A stretch of 64,000 nt of DNA from JAGWBG01 sp034421095 (GTDB lineage: Bacteria > Chloroflexota > Dehalococcoidia > Lucifugimonadales > JAGWBF01), in the NCBI GenBank assembly GCA_034421095.1, contig DAOUKR010000019.1:62001-126000 (forward strand), in the 5' to 3' direction. A model generated the notes under the pieces. That model saw only the letters and a program-made list of their open reading frames with translations, was not told the DNA's origin and made no database searches. Made by a program: the position numbers and the translations under genes. Below are positions 52,443 through 61,987 of the stretch, one piece after another; position 1 is the stretch's first letter; each line of letters opens with the position of its first letter.

Positions 52443-54554
52443 TTGCCCTTTTACAGGTATTCCCTTTGGGATGGCACCCAGCAGATATTCCACATCCATG
52501 AAGAAGACTTGATGGAGCAGCTCTCGGATGAACTGGTCACTCACGGAGACATATCCAACGCCCTGAAATCCATGGCCCAAAGCGGTCTTCGAGGAAAATT
52601 CAGCGAGAGCACCCCGGGCGTCCAGGATATGCTTCAACGTCTTCGTTCCATGAAGCAGCAAGCCCTTGACAAGTATAATCTGGGCCATATTCTGGACGAC
52701 ATCGTACAGAAGCTCGATGATATTGTCCGGCTGGAGCGAATAGGAATAGACAATCGAGTTTCGGACGTTCGCAGCCGCTTGCTGCCTCCTGTGGACGAGG
52801 ATGGTACTCCTTCTCACCAGGGGGCAGAGAACGGCTCTCTGCCCACACGGGAGGAGAGCGAGCGACTCCTGCAACGTATCGAAGAGATAGCTGACAAAAG
52901 TCGGGATTTCCTGGATAACCTTCCCGGTCAGCCGGCACAGGCCATCGAGCAGCTAAAAGAGTACGAGTTCATGGACGATGGTGCCAGAGCCATGTTCGAC
53001 GAGCTTCTGAGGTCCTTGCAGAGGCAGGTCCTGGACGCATACCTCCGCAATTTCTCTCAGAACCTCGGCTCCATGGGTCCCCGCCAGCTTGATTCCCTCA
53101 AGGATATGCTTCACGAGCTTAACGGGCTTCTTGAGGAGCATCTTGACAAAGGCGAGCCCGCAAGCCGTCCTCTCTTTGACAGGTTCATGCAGAAATACGG
53201 GAAATTTTTCGGCGCCAGTCCTCCCGCCAGTGTGGAGGAATTGGTGGAGGCTCTCCACCAGCAGATGTCCCAGATAAATTCCCTTGTGAAAAGCCTTTCA
53301 CCTGAGTTGCGACGCGAGTTGCGTGAGGCTCTTGACTCCGTCTTTCGTGATGGTGGTCTGAAAAGCGAGCTAGAGCGTCTTGTCTCCAATCTTGAACGTA
53401 TGAGGCCTGAAGATACCGTATCCGACGGATTCAACTTTCGAGGAGACGACCCGCTGGGTCTTGGTGAGGCCCTGGAAATAATTCGGCATCTCCAGAATAT
53501 AGAAGAGCTAGAGCGTCAGATGAGCATGGACCAGCAGGGAGGAGGTCGTCTCCTAGACGGTGTAGACCCCGGGCTGGTGCGCGAGCTTCTGGGTGAGGAG
53601 AGCTACCAGGAGATTGAGCGGCTGAAGAGAATCGCGGAAGTGCTGGAGGATGCGGGGTACATCCAGCGTGTTGGTAATCGCTTCGAACTGACACCCAGGG
53701 GCATACGCAAGATAGGGCACAGGGCGCTCAATGAGATTCTCTCCTACGTAAGGAAGGACCGCCTCGGAAGCCACTTCTCCAATGGTATCGGGTCTGGCAG
53801 CGAGCACACGGAAGATGCCAAGAAGTATGAATACGGCGACCCCTTTGACCTTCACATCCGGCGCAGTATGATGAACGCCGTTCTTAGGTCCAAAGCGGAA
53901 GGCTCGATGTTGGTCTCCGGGTCACCCGTCCGAATGACTCCCGATGATTTCGAAATACGCCAGACGGAGCTAACTTCCCAAGCTACTACGGTCCTGATGC
54001 TGGACCTGAGCCTTTCAATGGCTATGAGAGGTAATTTTGTAGCGGCCAAGAAAGTAGCTCTGGCTCTTGATGACCTGATACGGACCCAGTTCCCCAAGGA
54101 TGTACTGTACATTGTGGGGTTTTCCACCTATGCCCGGGAAGTGAAGCCGGAGAAGCTGGCCCATCTGTCTTGGGATGAGTTTGACCCCTATACCAATATT
54201 CAGCATGGCCTCGTAACGGCCCGCAAGCTCCTGTCCAGGGCCCAGGGGTGCACCAAGCAGATAGTGATGATTTCCGACGGCGAGCCAACGGCCCACATGG
54301 AGGACGGGCAAATATTTCTCCAGTACCCCCCCAGCCCGCGTACTATCCAGGAGACCCTTAAAGAGGTGAAGAGGTGTACCCGCCAGGACATAAAGATTAA
54401 CACCTTCATGCTGGAGCGGAGTCCCTACCTCATTGAGTTCGTGGGCCAAATGACCAGGATAAATCGAGGTCGTGTGTTCTATACCAGTCCTGACAAGCTG
54501 GGGGAATATATTCTGGTTGACTATCTCACCAACCGACGCAGGCAGTTGGTCTAG
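52443..54554 (+). CDS. Large VWA-domain protein, partner of the MoxR-like ATPase
   Basis: 703 residues. A long charged helical region (about 60-470) precedes a C-terminal von Willebrand A domain. The metal-ion-dependent adhesion site is intact: D521-L-S-L-S525, with the later SDGEPT loop. The TTG start has AGGAG seven bases upstream, and the gene follows the ATPase by three bases. In related pairs the ATPase remodels targets chosen by the VWA protein, as in ChlI/ChlD or CbbQ/CbbO. The target here is unknown; no chelatase or rubisco genes lie nearby. Confidence 0.82.
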   Translation: MPFYRYSLWDGTQQIFHIHEEDLMEQLSDELVTHGDISNALKSMAQSGLRGKFSESTPGVQDMLQRLRSMKQQALDKYNLGHILDDIVQKLDDIVRLERIGIDNRVSDVRSRLLPPVDEDGTPSHQGAENGSLPTREESERLLQRIEEIADKSRDFLDNLPGQPAQAIEQLKEYEFMDDGARAMFDELLRSLQRQVLDAYLRNFSQNLGSMGPRQLDSLKDMLHELNGLLEEHLDKGEPASRPLFDRFMQKYGKFFGASPPASVEELVEALHQQMSQINSLVKSLSPELRRELREALDSVFRDGGLKSELERLVSNLERMRPEDTVSDGFNFRGDDPLGLGEALEIIRHLQNIEELERQMSMDQQGGGRLLDGVDPGLVRELLGEESYQEIERLKRIAEVLEDAGYIQRVGNRFELTPRGIRKIGHRALNEILSYVRKDRLGSHFSNGIGSGSEHTEDAKKYEYGDPFDLHIRRSMMNAVLRSKAEGSMLVSGSPVRMTPDDFEIRQTELTSQATTVLMLDLSLSMAMRGNFVAAKKVALALDDLIRTQFPKDVLYIVGFSTYAREVKPEKLAHLSWDEFDPYTNIQHGLVTARKLLSRAQGCTKQIVMISDGEPTAHMEDGQIFLQYPPSPRTIQETLKEVKRCTRQDIKINTFMLERSPYLIEFVGQMTRINRGRVFYTSPDKLGEYILVDYLTNRRRQLV

Positions 54555-55228
54555 CCGGAGTGGAGACGAGCAACGCATCAAGCTCGGGCCTTCCAGATTT
54601 TGAAAAGGCCCCGCCCACTAACCATTGGAAAGCCCCGTCTTCACGCCCATCTCGAACACCCCGCCACGTCATTCCGAACCCCAGTCTCCAGTCATTCCGA
54701 GTCCGCCCCACCACGCCATCCCACTAAATACCCTCGTCATATCCGCGAAAGCGGGTATCCACCTCCGTCCTCTCAGGTATCATTCCGAAGGAATAGGAGT
54801 TACGCACTTGCATGGGAGTTACACAGTTGGAGCCAGCTTTGTATCCAAATAGACTCTGAATAAGCGGAAATAGCGATCCGCCAGCCCGTCATACTGGCGA
54901 AAGCCAGTATCCAGGGTTGGAGTGGATTCCGGCTCAAGGCCGGAATGACGGGTATAGGAGACCGCCTCCAGCGGATGGCTGCCTTACCCCAGCCATTTGT
55001 GTCAACACGTCCTGGATTCCTTACTCCGTTCGGAATGACAGTGCCACGTATCTTCGTCACAAGTCACGCAAAGGTCTCCTTGTCACGGTACTGACGGGGC
55101 TAGGCAAGTTGAGTTTTTGCTTCATCTCCCGTACAGTAGCTTTGCATTATGTCGGGAAATGGTATAATAAGGTTAAGCAAACCAGACTACGAGAAAGGGT
55201 GAGAGGCAGGGAGTAAGGATATATAACC
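54555..55228. repeat. Long intergenic region made of dispersed palindromic repeats
   Basis: 674 bases. It holds GTCATTCC at 54668 and 54691, GTCATATCCGCGAAAGCGGG at 54736, GTCATACTGGCGAAAGCCAG at 54888, an inverted copy GGATTCCGGC...GCCGGAATGAC at 54924-54949, and CGGAATGACA ending at 55040. At the right edge TTGCAT (55142) and TATAAT (55163) with a 15-base gap could drive htpX. No gene is convincing here. Confidence 0.75.
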
Positions 55229-56110
55229 ATGAATACTGTGAAGACCTTCGTGTTAATGTTGGTTCTGAGTGGAATACTGATTCTCGCTGGTGGCCTGACG
55301 GGTGGCATGACCGGACTCATCGTCGCAGTCATCCTCTCCCTGGGCCTTAACTTTTTCACCTACTGGTCCAGCGACAAGCTTGCTCTACGCATGGCAGGTG
55401 CACACGAGGTGACCGAGGCACAGGACCCGGAGCTGCACCGGATTGTGGACGAGCAGACCAATCAGGCTGGCATACCAAAGCCCCGCGTGTACATAATCAA
55501 CAGCGACTCCCCCAATGCTTTCGCTACTGGCAGAAATCCCAAGAATGCAGCCATTGCCGTGACGACCGGGATCCGGAGGCTCCTTAATCGGGATGAGCTG
55601 AGCGCGGTCATAGCCCATGAGTTGGCCCACGTTGGCAACAGGGACACCCTGATAATGACTATGGTAGCTACTATGGCCATGGCCATCGGCTTGATGGCTT
55701 ACATCGGCTATTTCATGTCCTTCTTCCGAAGGTCGGGCGGCTACGGTGCTTTAGCCGGCATTGGTGGGATGCTCATTGTTTGGCTTGTCTTGCCCTTCGT
55801 GGCCACTTTGGTCAGGATGGCTATCTCCCGCTCAAGAGAATACGAAGCTGATGCTACGGGCGCCCGAACGTCCCGCAACCCCCACGCCTTGGCCAGCGCC
55901 CTGGAAAAACTTGAAATGGGCACACAGAGAAGTCCAATGCGGGTAAATGAAGCAACGGCACACCTCTTTATAGTCAACCCCCTCAGTGGCGGCTCATCCC
56001 ACGGCCACACCCACAACTCCCTGAGTGGGGGAGGGTTCTCCAGGCTGTTCTCAACCCATCCTCCCATACGGGACAGGGTCAAGCGTCTCAGGGAAATGAG
56101 GATAAACTAG
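55229..56110 (+). CDS. htpX: Protease HtpX-like zinc metallopeptidase
   Basis: 293 residues with two N-terminal membrane spans (about 5-45) and two more at about 145-200. The zinc site is H130-E-L-A-H134; the third ligand Glu is in SREYEADATGA. LFSTHPPIRDRVKRL ends the protein, as in the family. It degrades misfolded membrane proteins from the cytoplasmic side. It shows the usual length and no defects. Confidence 0.94.
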   Translation: MNTVKTFVLMLVLSGILILAGGLTGGMTGLIVAVILSLGLNFFTYWSSDKLALRMAGAHEVTEAQDPELHRIVDEQTNQAGIPKPRVYIINSDSPNAFATGRNPKNAAIAVTTGIRRLLNRDELSAVIAHELAHVGNRDTLIMTMVATMAMAIGLMAYIGYFMSFFRRSGGYGALAGIGGMLIVWLVLPFVATLVRMAISRSREYEADATGARTSRNPHALASALEKLEMGTQRSPMRVNEATAHLFIVNPLSGGSSHGHTHNSLSGGGFSRLFSTHPPIRDRVKRLREMRIN

Positions 56111-56123
56111 TGAGGGCCGAGCT

Positions 56124-57050
56124 TTGAGGCCCCGAACTGTCCTGGTGACAGGAGGCGCAGGCTTTATCGGCTCCCATCTGGTGGACAGGCTCCTCTCCAT
56201 GGGCCACAGAGTTGTGGTGGTTGACGACCTGAGCACCGGCAGGCTTCACAACCTGAACAAGAACGCAACCTTCTACCATTCCGGTGTGACCTATCCGGGC
56301 CTGAAGGAGATATTCGAGCGAGAGCAGCCGGACATCGTCAACCATCATGCGGCCCAGATAAGCGTTACCCAGTCGGTGAAAGACCCGATAAAGGACGCCG
56401 AGGTCAATATTCAGGGCACGTTGCGGATCATTGAGTTGGCTCGCCAGAACGGGGTCGAGAAAGTCATCTTCCCATCGTCCGGTGGGACCGTGTACGGAGA
56501 GCCCCAGTATATACCCTGTGATGAGAAGCACCCCATCAACCCCATCTCCCCATACGCCCTGTCCAAACGCGTTGCCGAGGAATATCTTCAGCTTTACTAC
56601 CACATCTACCGGCTTGACTACGTTACCCTGAGGTACGGTAACGTATATGGCCCTCGCCAGGACCCTCATGGAGAGGCCGGTGTGATAGCCATTTTCACCA
56701 AGGCAATGCTGGAGGGAAAACGGCCTGTGATATATGGCACAGGTGAGCAGGAACGGGACTTCATATACGTTGATGACGTAATTGACGCCAACATTCTAGC
56801 CATGGAGGAAGGTCACGGAGAATACAACGTTGGCACCAGTCAGGGGATCTCTGTCAATCGTGTCTTCGAGACCCTGAAAGACATCATAAAGTACAAGTGG
56901 GGACCCGTTTACGGCCCGGCGAGATTGGGAGAAGTATTCAAGATTTGTCTCGACAGCTCGAGTTTGGGGAAACAACTGGAATGGACTCCGCACGTATCCC
57001 TGGAGGAAGGACTGACTCGGACTGTCGAGTACTTCCGAAAGGCTGCGTAG
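56124..57050 (+). CDS. NAD-dependent sugar epimerase/dehydratase (GalE-like)
   Basis: 308 residues. The Rossmann motif VTGGAGFIGSHL begins at residue 7, the catalytic Tyr-Lys is in SPYALSKRVAEEY, and FPSSGGTVYGE supplies the Ser. RYGNVYGPRQDP is the usual substrate loop. It probably interconverts UDP-glucose and UDP-galactose or acts on related nucleotide sugars. The TTG start lies 13 bases after htpX. Confidence 0.88.
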   Translation: MRPRTVLVTGGAGFIGSHLVDRLLSMGHRVVVVDDLSTGRLHNLNKNATFYHSGVTYPGLKEIFEREQPDIVNHHAAQISVTQSVKDPIKDAEVNIQGTLRIIELARQNGVEKVIFPSSGGTVYGEPQYIPCDEKHPINPISPYALSKRVAEEYLQLYYHIYRLDYVTLRYGNVYGPRQDPHGEAGVIAIFTKAMLEGKRPVIYGTGEQERDFIYVDDVIDANILAMEEGHGEYNVGTSQGISVNRVFETLKDIIKYKWGPVYGPARLGEVFKICLDSSSLGKQLEWTPHVSLEEGLTRTVEYFRKAA

Positions 57051-57083
57051 ACTCCATCCTATCCGGAGGCGTGAGGTAACAGC

Positions 57084-58007
57084 TTGCGGACTGACTACGA
57101 CGTGGTGATTCTGGGGGGTGGAGCCGCTGGGCTTAGCGCCGCCATCTATACCGGCCGGGCTATGCTCAAGACCCTTATCCTGGACGGAGTGGGCTGTGGA
57201 GGCCAGATTCTGGTCACGGACGTGATTGAGAACTATCCGGGGTTTCCTGATGGTATAAAGGGCCCCGACCTCTCTCGACTCATGTGCGAGCAATCCGCAA
57301 AGTTCGGCGCGGAAATGAGGCACGAGCAGATTACGGAGGTTGCGAACCTGGACCAATCTTCCAAGGTAATCCACACCGACAGCGGCTCCTATTCCACCAG
57401 GGCCATCATAGTCACCACGGGCGGTTCCCACCGCAGGCTGGGGGTTCCCGGGGAAGAGGAATACGCCGGAAAGGGTGTATCATACTGCGCCGTCTGCGAC
57501 GGGAATTTCTTCAGAGGCGAGGACGTGGTTGTGATAGGCGGCGGGGATGCAGCCCTGGATGAAGGCAGCTATCTTGCGGGTATCGTGAATCAGGTGACCG
57601 TCATTCATCGGCGGGACCAGTTGAGGGCCAGTCCCATCCTGCAGGAGCGGGCTTTCGACAACCCCAAGTTCAAGTTCCTCTGGAGCCACGTGGTAGAGGA
57701 AATTGTAGGCAACGGTGTAGCGAGTGCAGTGCGCGTTAAAGACCTCAAAAGCGATAGTGTCTATGATTATCCTGCCGCCGGAGTGTTTATCTACGTGGGA
57801 TTTCAGTCTAACAGCGATTTCCTGAAGGGCCAGTTGCCCCTGGATGGGGCGGGCCACATCTACACCGACATAAATATGGCAACCGACGTTCCCGGAGTCT
57901 ATGCCGCGGGGGACATAAGAGTGAGCTCCTACCGTCAACTGGGGACTGCTGTGGGGGACGGCATAACGGCCGCTCTGTCAGCATACAGGTACATCACCGG
58001 GGGATAA
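57084..58007 (+). CDS. trxB: Thioredoxin-disulfide reductase
   Basis: 307 residues. The FAD site is ILGGGAAGLSAAIYTGRA, the redox pair C135-x-x-C138 is in SYCAVCDG, and the NADPH site is VVIGGGDAALDE. The closing FAD motif is GVYAAGDIR. It reduces thioredoxin, and possibly glutaredoxin-like partners such as the selenoprotein candidate. The TTG start has GAGGTAA upstream. Confidence 0.94.
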   Translation: MRTDYDVVILGGGAAGLSAAIYTGRAMLKTLILDGVGCGGQILVTDVIENYPGFPDGIKGPDLSRLMCEQSAKFGAEMRHEQITEVANLDQSSKVIHTDSGSYSTRAIIVTTGGSHRRLGVPGEEEYAGKGVSYCAVCDGNFFRGEDVVVIGGGDAALDEGSYLAGIVNQVTVIHRRDQLRASPILQERAFDNPKFKFLWSHVVEEIVGNGVASAVRVKDLKSDSVYDYPAAGVFIYVGFQSNSDFLKGQLPLDGAGHIYTDINMATDVPGVYAAGDIRVSSYRQLGTAVGDGITAALSAYRYITGG

Positions 58008-58103
58008 CCTGCCCCCGCTGGAAGGGTGTCTAATGAGATATGGGCACACTTCTCCCTGCCTGCTGTAGGCGGACTCCAACCAAGAGACCTTCGCGTAACC
58101 TTA

Positions 58104-58190
58104 GTCATTCCGGCGAAGGCCGGAATCCAGGGCCCTACTCAAAGCTGGGAGATACCCTCACCCCAACCCTCTCCCTCTGGGAGAATGGTT
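58104..58190. repeat. Two short dispersed repeats
   Basis: At 58104-58130 is a simple copy of the palindrome GTCATTCCGGC...GCCGGAATCCAG, and at about 58153-58187 is CCCTCACCCCAACCCTCTCC with a GGGAGA tail, a second kind of repeat common between genes. Both lie in the 250-base gap after trxB. Confidence 0.7.
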
Positions 58191-58257
58191 TTTGCAAATG
58201 TTTCAACCAGGGGAGCAGGGACTTTGCAGAGTGACGGGTGCTAAGTTGAGGTGAGAA

Positions 58258-59970
58258 TTGAATCGGTATTTCTTCGTCGTTGCCCTGGCCCTGGCTGTTG
58301 CAGCTAGCGCGGCCTGCAATGATACCGTGCCCACGCCAACTCAGACACCAGTGCCTGAGCTTACCGTGGCACCTACGGCTACACCTACTTCGACTCCGGT
58401 CCCCTCGCCCATTTCAACTGTTACTCCAACGTCAACTCAGACCCCTTTCCCGACAGCTGCTTCTACACCGACGCCGACCTCGACTTTCACCCCTACCCCG
58501 ACTGCTCAAATGCCAACTCAGGCAACCCTTCCCACAGCCTCCCCTGCACCGACGGCCCAGTCAGATACCGCCTCCGTAGGCGAGCGTGTAGACTGGGTCA
58601 CGTGTGGCCCGTTCGACCTGGAGTGCGGCTTTGTGGAGGTCCCCGCGGACTACCGGGACCCGGAGGCAGGCAGTATCCGAATCGCGGTCAACGTGCACCG
58701 GGCCACGTTACCGAGCGAACGGATAGGCTATCTTCTGGTGAACCCTGGCGGTCCGGGTGAGAGCGGTGTGGAGTTGGTCCACTATCTCCCCCTTGGGATA
58801 TTCACCGATGAAATCGTCTCCCGCTTTGACATCATCGGGTTCGACCCCAGAGGGGTCGGGGATTCCGACCCCTCCTTCGCCTGCGGAGTTCCCGGCGAGC
58901 AGTTGGCGCTGCTTGCCACGATAGAGGAGCGCATAGACACTCCCGACGAGATAGCCGCTGGCGAGGCGGCCGCCAACCTTTGTATCGAGTCAATGGGGCC
59001 GGTCGGCGCCCTGCTGCACAGCCAATACGTTGCCAACGACATGGATGAGATACGCAAGGCCCTGGGCGCCGACCAGGTCTCTTATCTGGGATTCTCCTAT
59101 GGGTCGGCTCTGGGAGTCTGGTATGCAACCCTATTCCCGGAGTCAGTCAGGGCGATGGTCCTTGACGGCGCCGACAACCCGGTTGACCCGGCCTCCACCC
59201 AGCAGGAACGCATTGACGAGGCAATCGAGGAGGTCGCGCCGATTGAGGACTTGCTCGGGCAAGCTCTGGCGGCGTGCGACGACCCGCTTTGCCCGATATA
59301 CAACGACGGCGACCCGTTGGGCTACTTCAAGCAGGCTGTCACTAAGCTTGACCTCGTCAACGCTGCGATGGCTCATCCCGTGGCAGGTGTCTTTGGGGTG
59401 GTTTCGACTCTGTATAGTGAAGAGACGTGGCCCGACCTGTGGCGGGGCCTGTTCGAGCTCAACGAGAGGGATGACCCGTCTATTCTGGTCGAGTTCGCCG
59501 GCATACAGTTCGGCCCGGACCCCACCGCTGCCCGCTTCACTACCCACGTCAATTGCCTGGACGGCTGGGTACTTTATCCGGAGTTGGACCGGACCACTCA
59601 ACTGGATGACTCGGTAGTCATTGACGCCATCTCTGAGGAGATGTTCCCGTTGCTGGAGTTGATGGACCCCTCCTTTCCCAGCGCCTGCCTGTTCTACGAT
59701 CAATTCACCCCCGACCCCTTCTATGGCCCCCTCGACGGCGGAGGCGTGCCAATACTGGTAATCGGCAACCACGCCGACCCCTTCACTCCCTTCAGCGAGT
59801 CCGAAGAGCTGGTAACCGAAGTCCTCAGCAACGGCTACCTGCTGGAGACCTCTCACTTCTCCCACGTTGTCTATCCTCACAACGAGTGCATCAACGACCA
59901 CATTCACAGCGCGCTGATAGATGGCGTATACCCAGCCGAGCGGCGGAGCCTCTGCGAACGGGAAGAGTGA
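58258..59970 (+). CDS. Lipoprotein alpha/beta hydrolase (peptidase S33, tripeptidyl aminopeptidase-like)
   Basis: 570 residues. A signal peptide with the lipobox SAAC places the lipidated Cys at residue 20. A Thr/Pro-rich stalk of about 80 residues follows, then the hydrolase. The oxyanion region is NPGGPGESG, the nucleophile S280 is in GFSYGS, the acid is in GNHADPFTP, and a His lies in SHFSHVVYPHNECIND. Paired cysteines (WVTCGPFDLECGF) suggest a disulfide outside the cytoplasm. It probably removes N-terminal peptides from proteins on the cell surface. GAGGTGAG precedes the TTG start. Confidence 0.85.
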   Translation: MNRYFFVVALALAVAASAACNDTVPTPTQTPVPELTVAPTATPTSTPVPSPISTVTPTSTQTPFPTAASTPTPTSTFTPTPTAQMPTQATLPTASPAPTAQSDTASVGERVDWVTCGPFDLECGFVEVPADYRDPEAGSIRIAVNVHRATLPSERIGYLLVNPGGPGESGVELVHYLPLGIFTDEIVSRFDIIGFDPRGVGDSDPSFACGVPGEQLALLATIEERIDTPDEIAAGEAAANLCIESMGPVGALLHSQYVANDMDEIRKALGADQVSYLGFSYGSALGVWYATLFPESVRAMVLDGADNPVDPASTQQERIDEAIEEVAPIEDLLGQALAACDDPLCPIYNDGDPLGYFKQAVTKLDLVNAAMAHPVAGVFGVVSTLYSEETWPDLWRGLFELNERDDPSILVEFAGIQFGPDPTAARFTTHVNCLDGWVLYPELDRTTQLDDSVVIDAISEEMFPLLELMDPSFPSACLFYDQFTPDPFYGPLDGGGVPILVIGNHADPFTPFSESEELVTEVLSNGYLLETSHFSHVVYPHNECINDHIHSALIDGVYPAERRSLCEREE

Positions 59971-59986
59971 GGCCACCGACTCCACG

Positions 59987-60763
59987 TTACAGCAGCCTCA
60001 CCACCTCTCTGCCCAGAAGCGTAATGCTGGCTGCGATGACCACCGCCAGGATGACACGACGAAGGAACTGGTCGTTCATACGCCCCACGAGCAGCGATGC
60101 CATGCCAAATCCCAGGACTCCGGCGGGGGTGAGGGCAAGAATCAGCCACACACGCTCAAGGGTGAACAGCCCGGTCACGGCGTACAGAGTTGTGGCGATG
60201 GCCGCTATCGGCAGATAGTACAGGGCCATGGACGCACGTATATGGCTACCTGCCCAACCTTGATTAAGCAGGTACAGGGCCACCAGTGGGGGGCCTATCC
60301 CGGTTCCGATGACGAGCAAGGACCCCACAAATCCGACCACCGGGGTTAACACGTTGCCGTGGGGAAGAGGGCGCCCCATACTGAAGGCACTTGGGACGGC
60401 CAGGCAGAGGATTACGCAGCCTATGATTAGGCGCAGAGCACCGGGGCTGGCCGAGTTTAGTATTAGCACACCTATGGGCGCAGCCAACAGCCCTGCTGCC
60501 GGCAGTGGAATTGCCCTTCGCATTGGTATGTCCCGCCTGGTCTGAAGCAGGACCAGGGTCAGTATCGGTATCGCAATGCTGTTGATTGTCACGACCACCG
60601 ACTGGGGGTCAATCATCAGAAGCAGGACGGGTGAAACCACCATTCCGATGCCGATGCTAACGAGGCCCATGACCAGCCCGCCCGCAGCCATGACCACGAT
60701 AGCGATGAAGACCTCAAGGCCGGAGATTAGCAAGTATATAGCCTCTGAGGGGACATCCAACAA
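59987..60763 (-). CDS. TauE/SafE family membrane exporter
   Basis: 258 residues with about eight membrane spans in two repeats. GGLVMGLVSIGIGMVVSP in the first half and GFVGSLLVIGTGIGPPLVALYLL in the second are the family's repeat motifs. Members export sulfite or organosulfonates. The TTG start has no clear ribosome binding site, so the N-terminus is uncertain. It is convergent with the S33 hydrolase. Confidence 0.85.
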   Translation of the reverse strand: MLDVPSEAIYLLISGLEVFIAIVVMAAGGLVMGLVSIGIGMVVSPVLLLMIDPQSVVVTINSIAIPILTLVLLQTRRDIPMRRAIPLPAAGLLAAPIGVLILNSASPGALRLIIGCVILCLAVPSAFSMGRPLPHGNVLTPVVGFVGSLLVIGTGIGPPLVALYLLNQGWAGSHIRASMALYYLPIAAIATTLYAVTGLFTLERVWLILALTPAGVLGFGMASLLVGRMNDQFLRRVILAVVIAASITLLGREVVRLL

Positions 60764-60870
60764 GCAGCGGGCAGGACGCAGTTTGTTCCTGCCCGCTCAT
60801 TTGTCGCCACTCCCTGAAATTCCACGCCTCAGCCTAAACGGGCGAGTTGTGTTATTGGGAAAGGGTGATG

Positions 60871-61872
60871 CTACAGGTTGAACTGGGCATCAATGAAGTC
60901 TTTCTCTTTGATGTAAATCTGGATGCGGGTGCGTTCCGTCTCCAGCACCATGATTCTGCCCTCGCTATCCACATTTACTGCCACGGGCCTCTGGAACCAC
61001 TGCTCTGGAGTCATGTCTGTCCTTCGGCGGGCCTTCCGGTAGTCGGGATTTGCGTTCACCACACCTTGCGCCCAGGGTGACAGGATGTCCGCGTCCCCAA
61101 TAAATGAGGTGATGAATGTCCCATCGTCCTGATAGATATTGAGTCGAAGGTTGCCCCAGTCCACGACGTATACGTCGCCCTGGTCGTCTACGGCTATGTC
61201 GCTGGGGCACTTCATGTCCCCGTCACTGGTCCCGGGACTGCCGAAGGTAGCCAGGTACTCGCCATCTTGAGTGAGCTTCTGCACCCGGTCGTTCTTCCAG
61301 TCGGCCACGTACACGGAGCCATCATTGTCTATGGCGATGCCCCAGGGCATATTGAACTGGCCCGCACCGCTGCCCTGGCTGCCCCACTTCGCCAGGAATT
61401 TGCCGTCTCTGGTGAACTTCTGGACCCGGTGATTAAGGCTGTCCACGACATAGAGGTTGTCCTCCCCGTCGAAGGCGAGCCCGGAAGGCCCGTCCAGTTC
61501 CCCGTCGCCGGAGCCCTTCCTGCCCCAGCTGCCCTTGAAGTCCCCGTCTTTGTCGTACATGAAAATCCGGCTCACGTAGTCGTCGGAGATGTACACGTTC
61601 TCGTCGCTATCGGCGGCAATGGAGGTGGGCCAGGGAGACTCGCCACCGGCGAATCCGTGGCCCCGGTCCTCCCACAGCACCTTGTGGTCCAGGGTGCACT
61701 TGGTTATTCCCTGGCTGGGGGAATACTCATTGCCCCTGTTCACCACGTACAGGCTTCCACCTGAACCCAGGGCGAAACCCACGGGCGCGATAAACCCGTC
61801 TCCACCTGCGCCACCCCTGCCGATACAGTATTCGTAGTTGTAAACACGGCCTGCTACGTGCCTTGTAAGCAT
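60871..61872 (-). CDS. NHL-repeat beta-propeller protein, copy 1
   Basis: 333 residues with at least five NHL repeats, each with a pattern like GSGDGELDGPSGLAFDGEDNL and YVVDSLNHRVQKF. It opens with MLTRHVAGRVYNYEYCIG and has no signal peptide, so it is probably cytoplasmic. NHL propellers bind proteins or RNA, or act as lyases, but no active site is evident. The C-terminal part, with MTPEQWFQRPVAVNVDSEGR, is shared by all three copies. Confidence 0.85.
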   Translation of the reverse strand: MLTRHVAGRVYNYEYCIGRGGAGGDGFIAPVGFALGSGGSLYVVNRGNEYSPSQGITKCTLDHKVLWEDRGHGFAGGESPWPTSIAADSDENVYISDDYVSRIFMYDKDGDFKGSWGRKGSGDGELDGPSGLAFDGEDNLYVVDSLNHRVQKFTRDGKFLAKWGSQGSGAGQFNMPWGIAIDNDGSVYVADWKNDRVQKLTQDGEYLATFGSPGTSDGDMKCPSDIAVDDQGDVYVVDWGNLRLNIYQDDGTFITSFIGDADILSPWAQGVVNANPDYRKARRRTDMTPEQWFQRPVAVNVDSEGRIMVLETERTRIQIYIKEKDFIDAQFNL

Positions 61873-61987
61873 CTCTATACCCCCTTCTGGAGGAGTTAAG
61901 TCCTTGCCTTATATTACCTTGTCGTAGATAGGGGCCCAATGTCCGATGGGCCCCTGCAAAGTCGTTGCACTGATAGGCCGCGCGGCT

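Noticed and set aside
54668..54949. Repeats as a CRISPR array
   Set aside because: The copies are unevenly spaced, in both orientations and of differing sequence; no cas genes nearby.
58153..58187. CCCTCACCCC repeat as a terminator
   Set aside because: The tail is imperfect and there is no T-run; this repeat type is common between genes of many bacteria.
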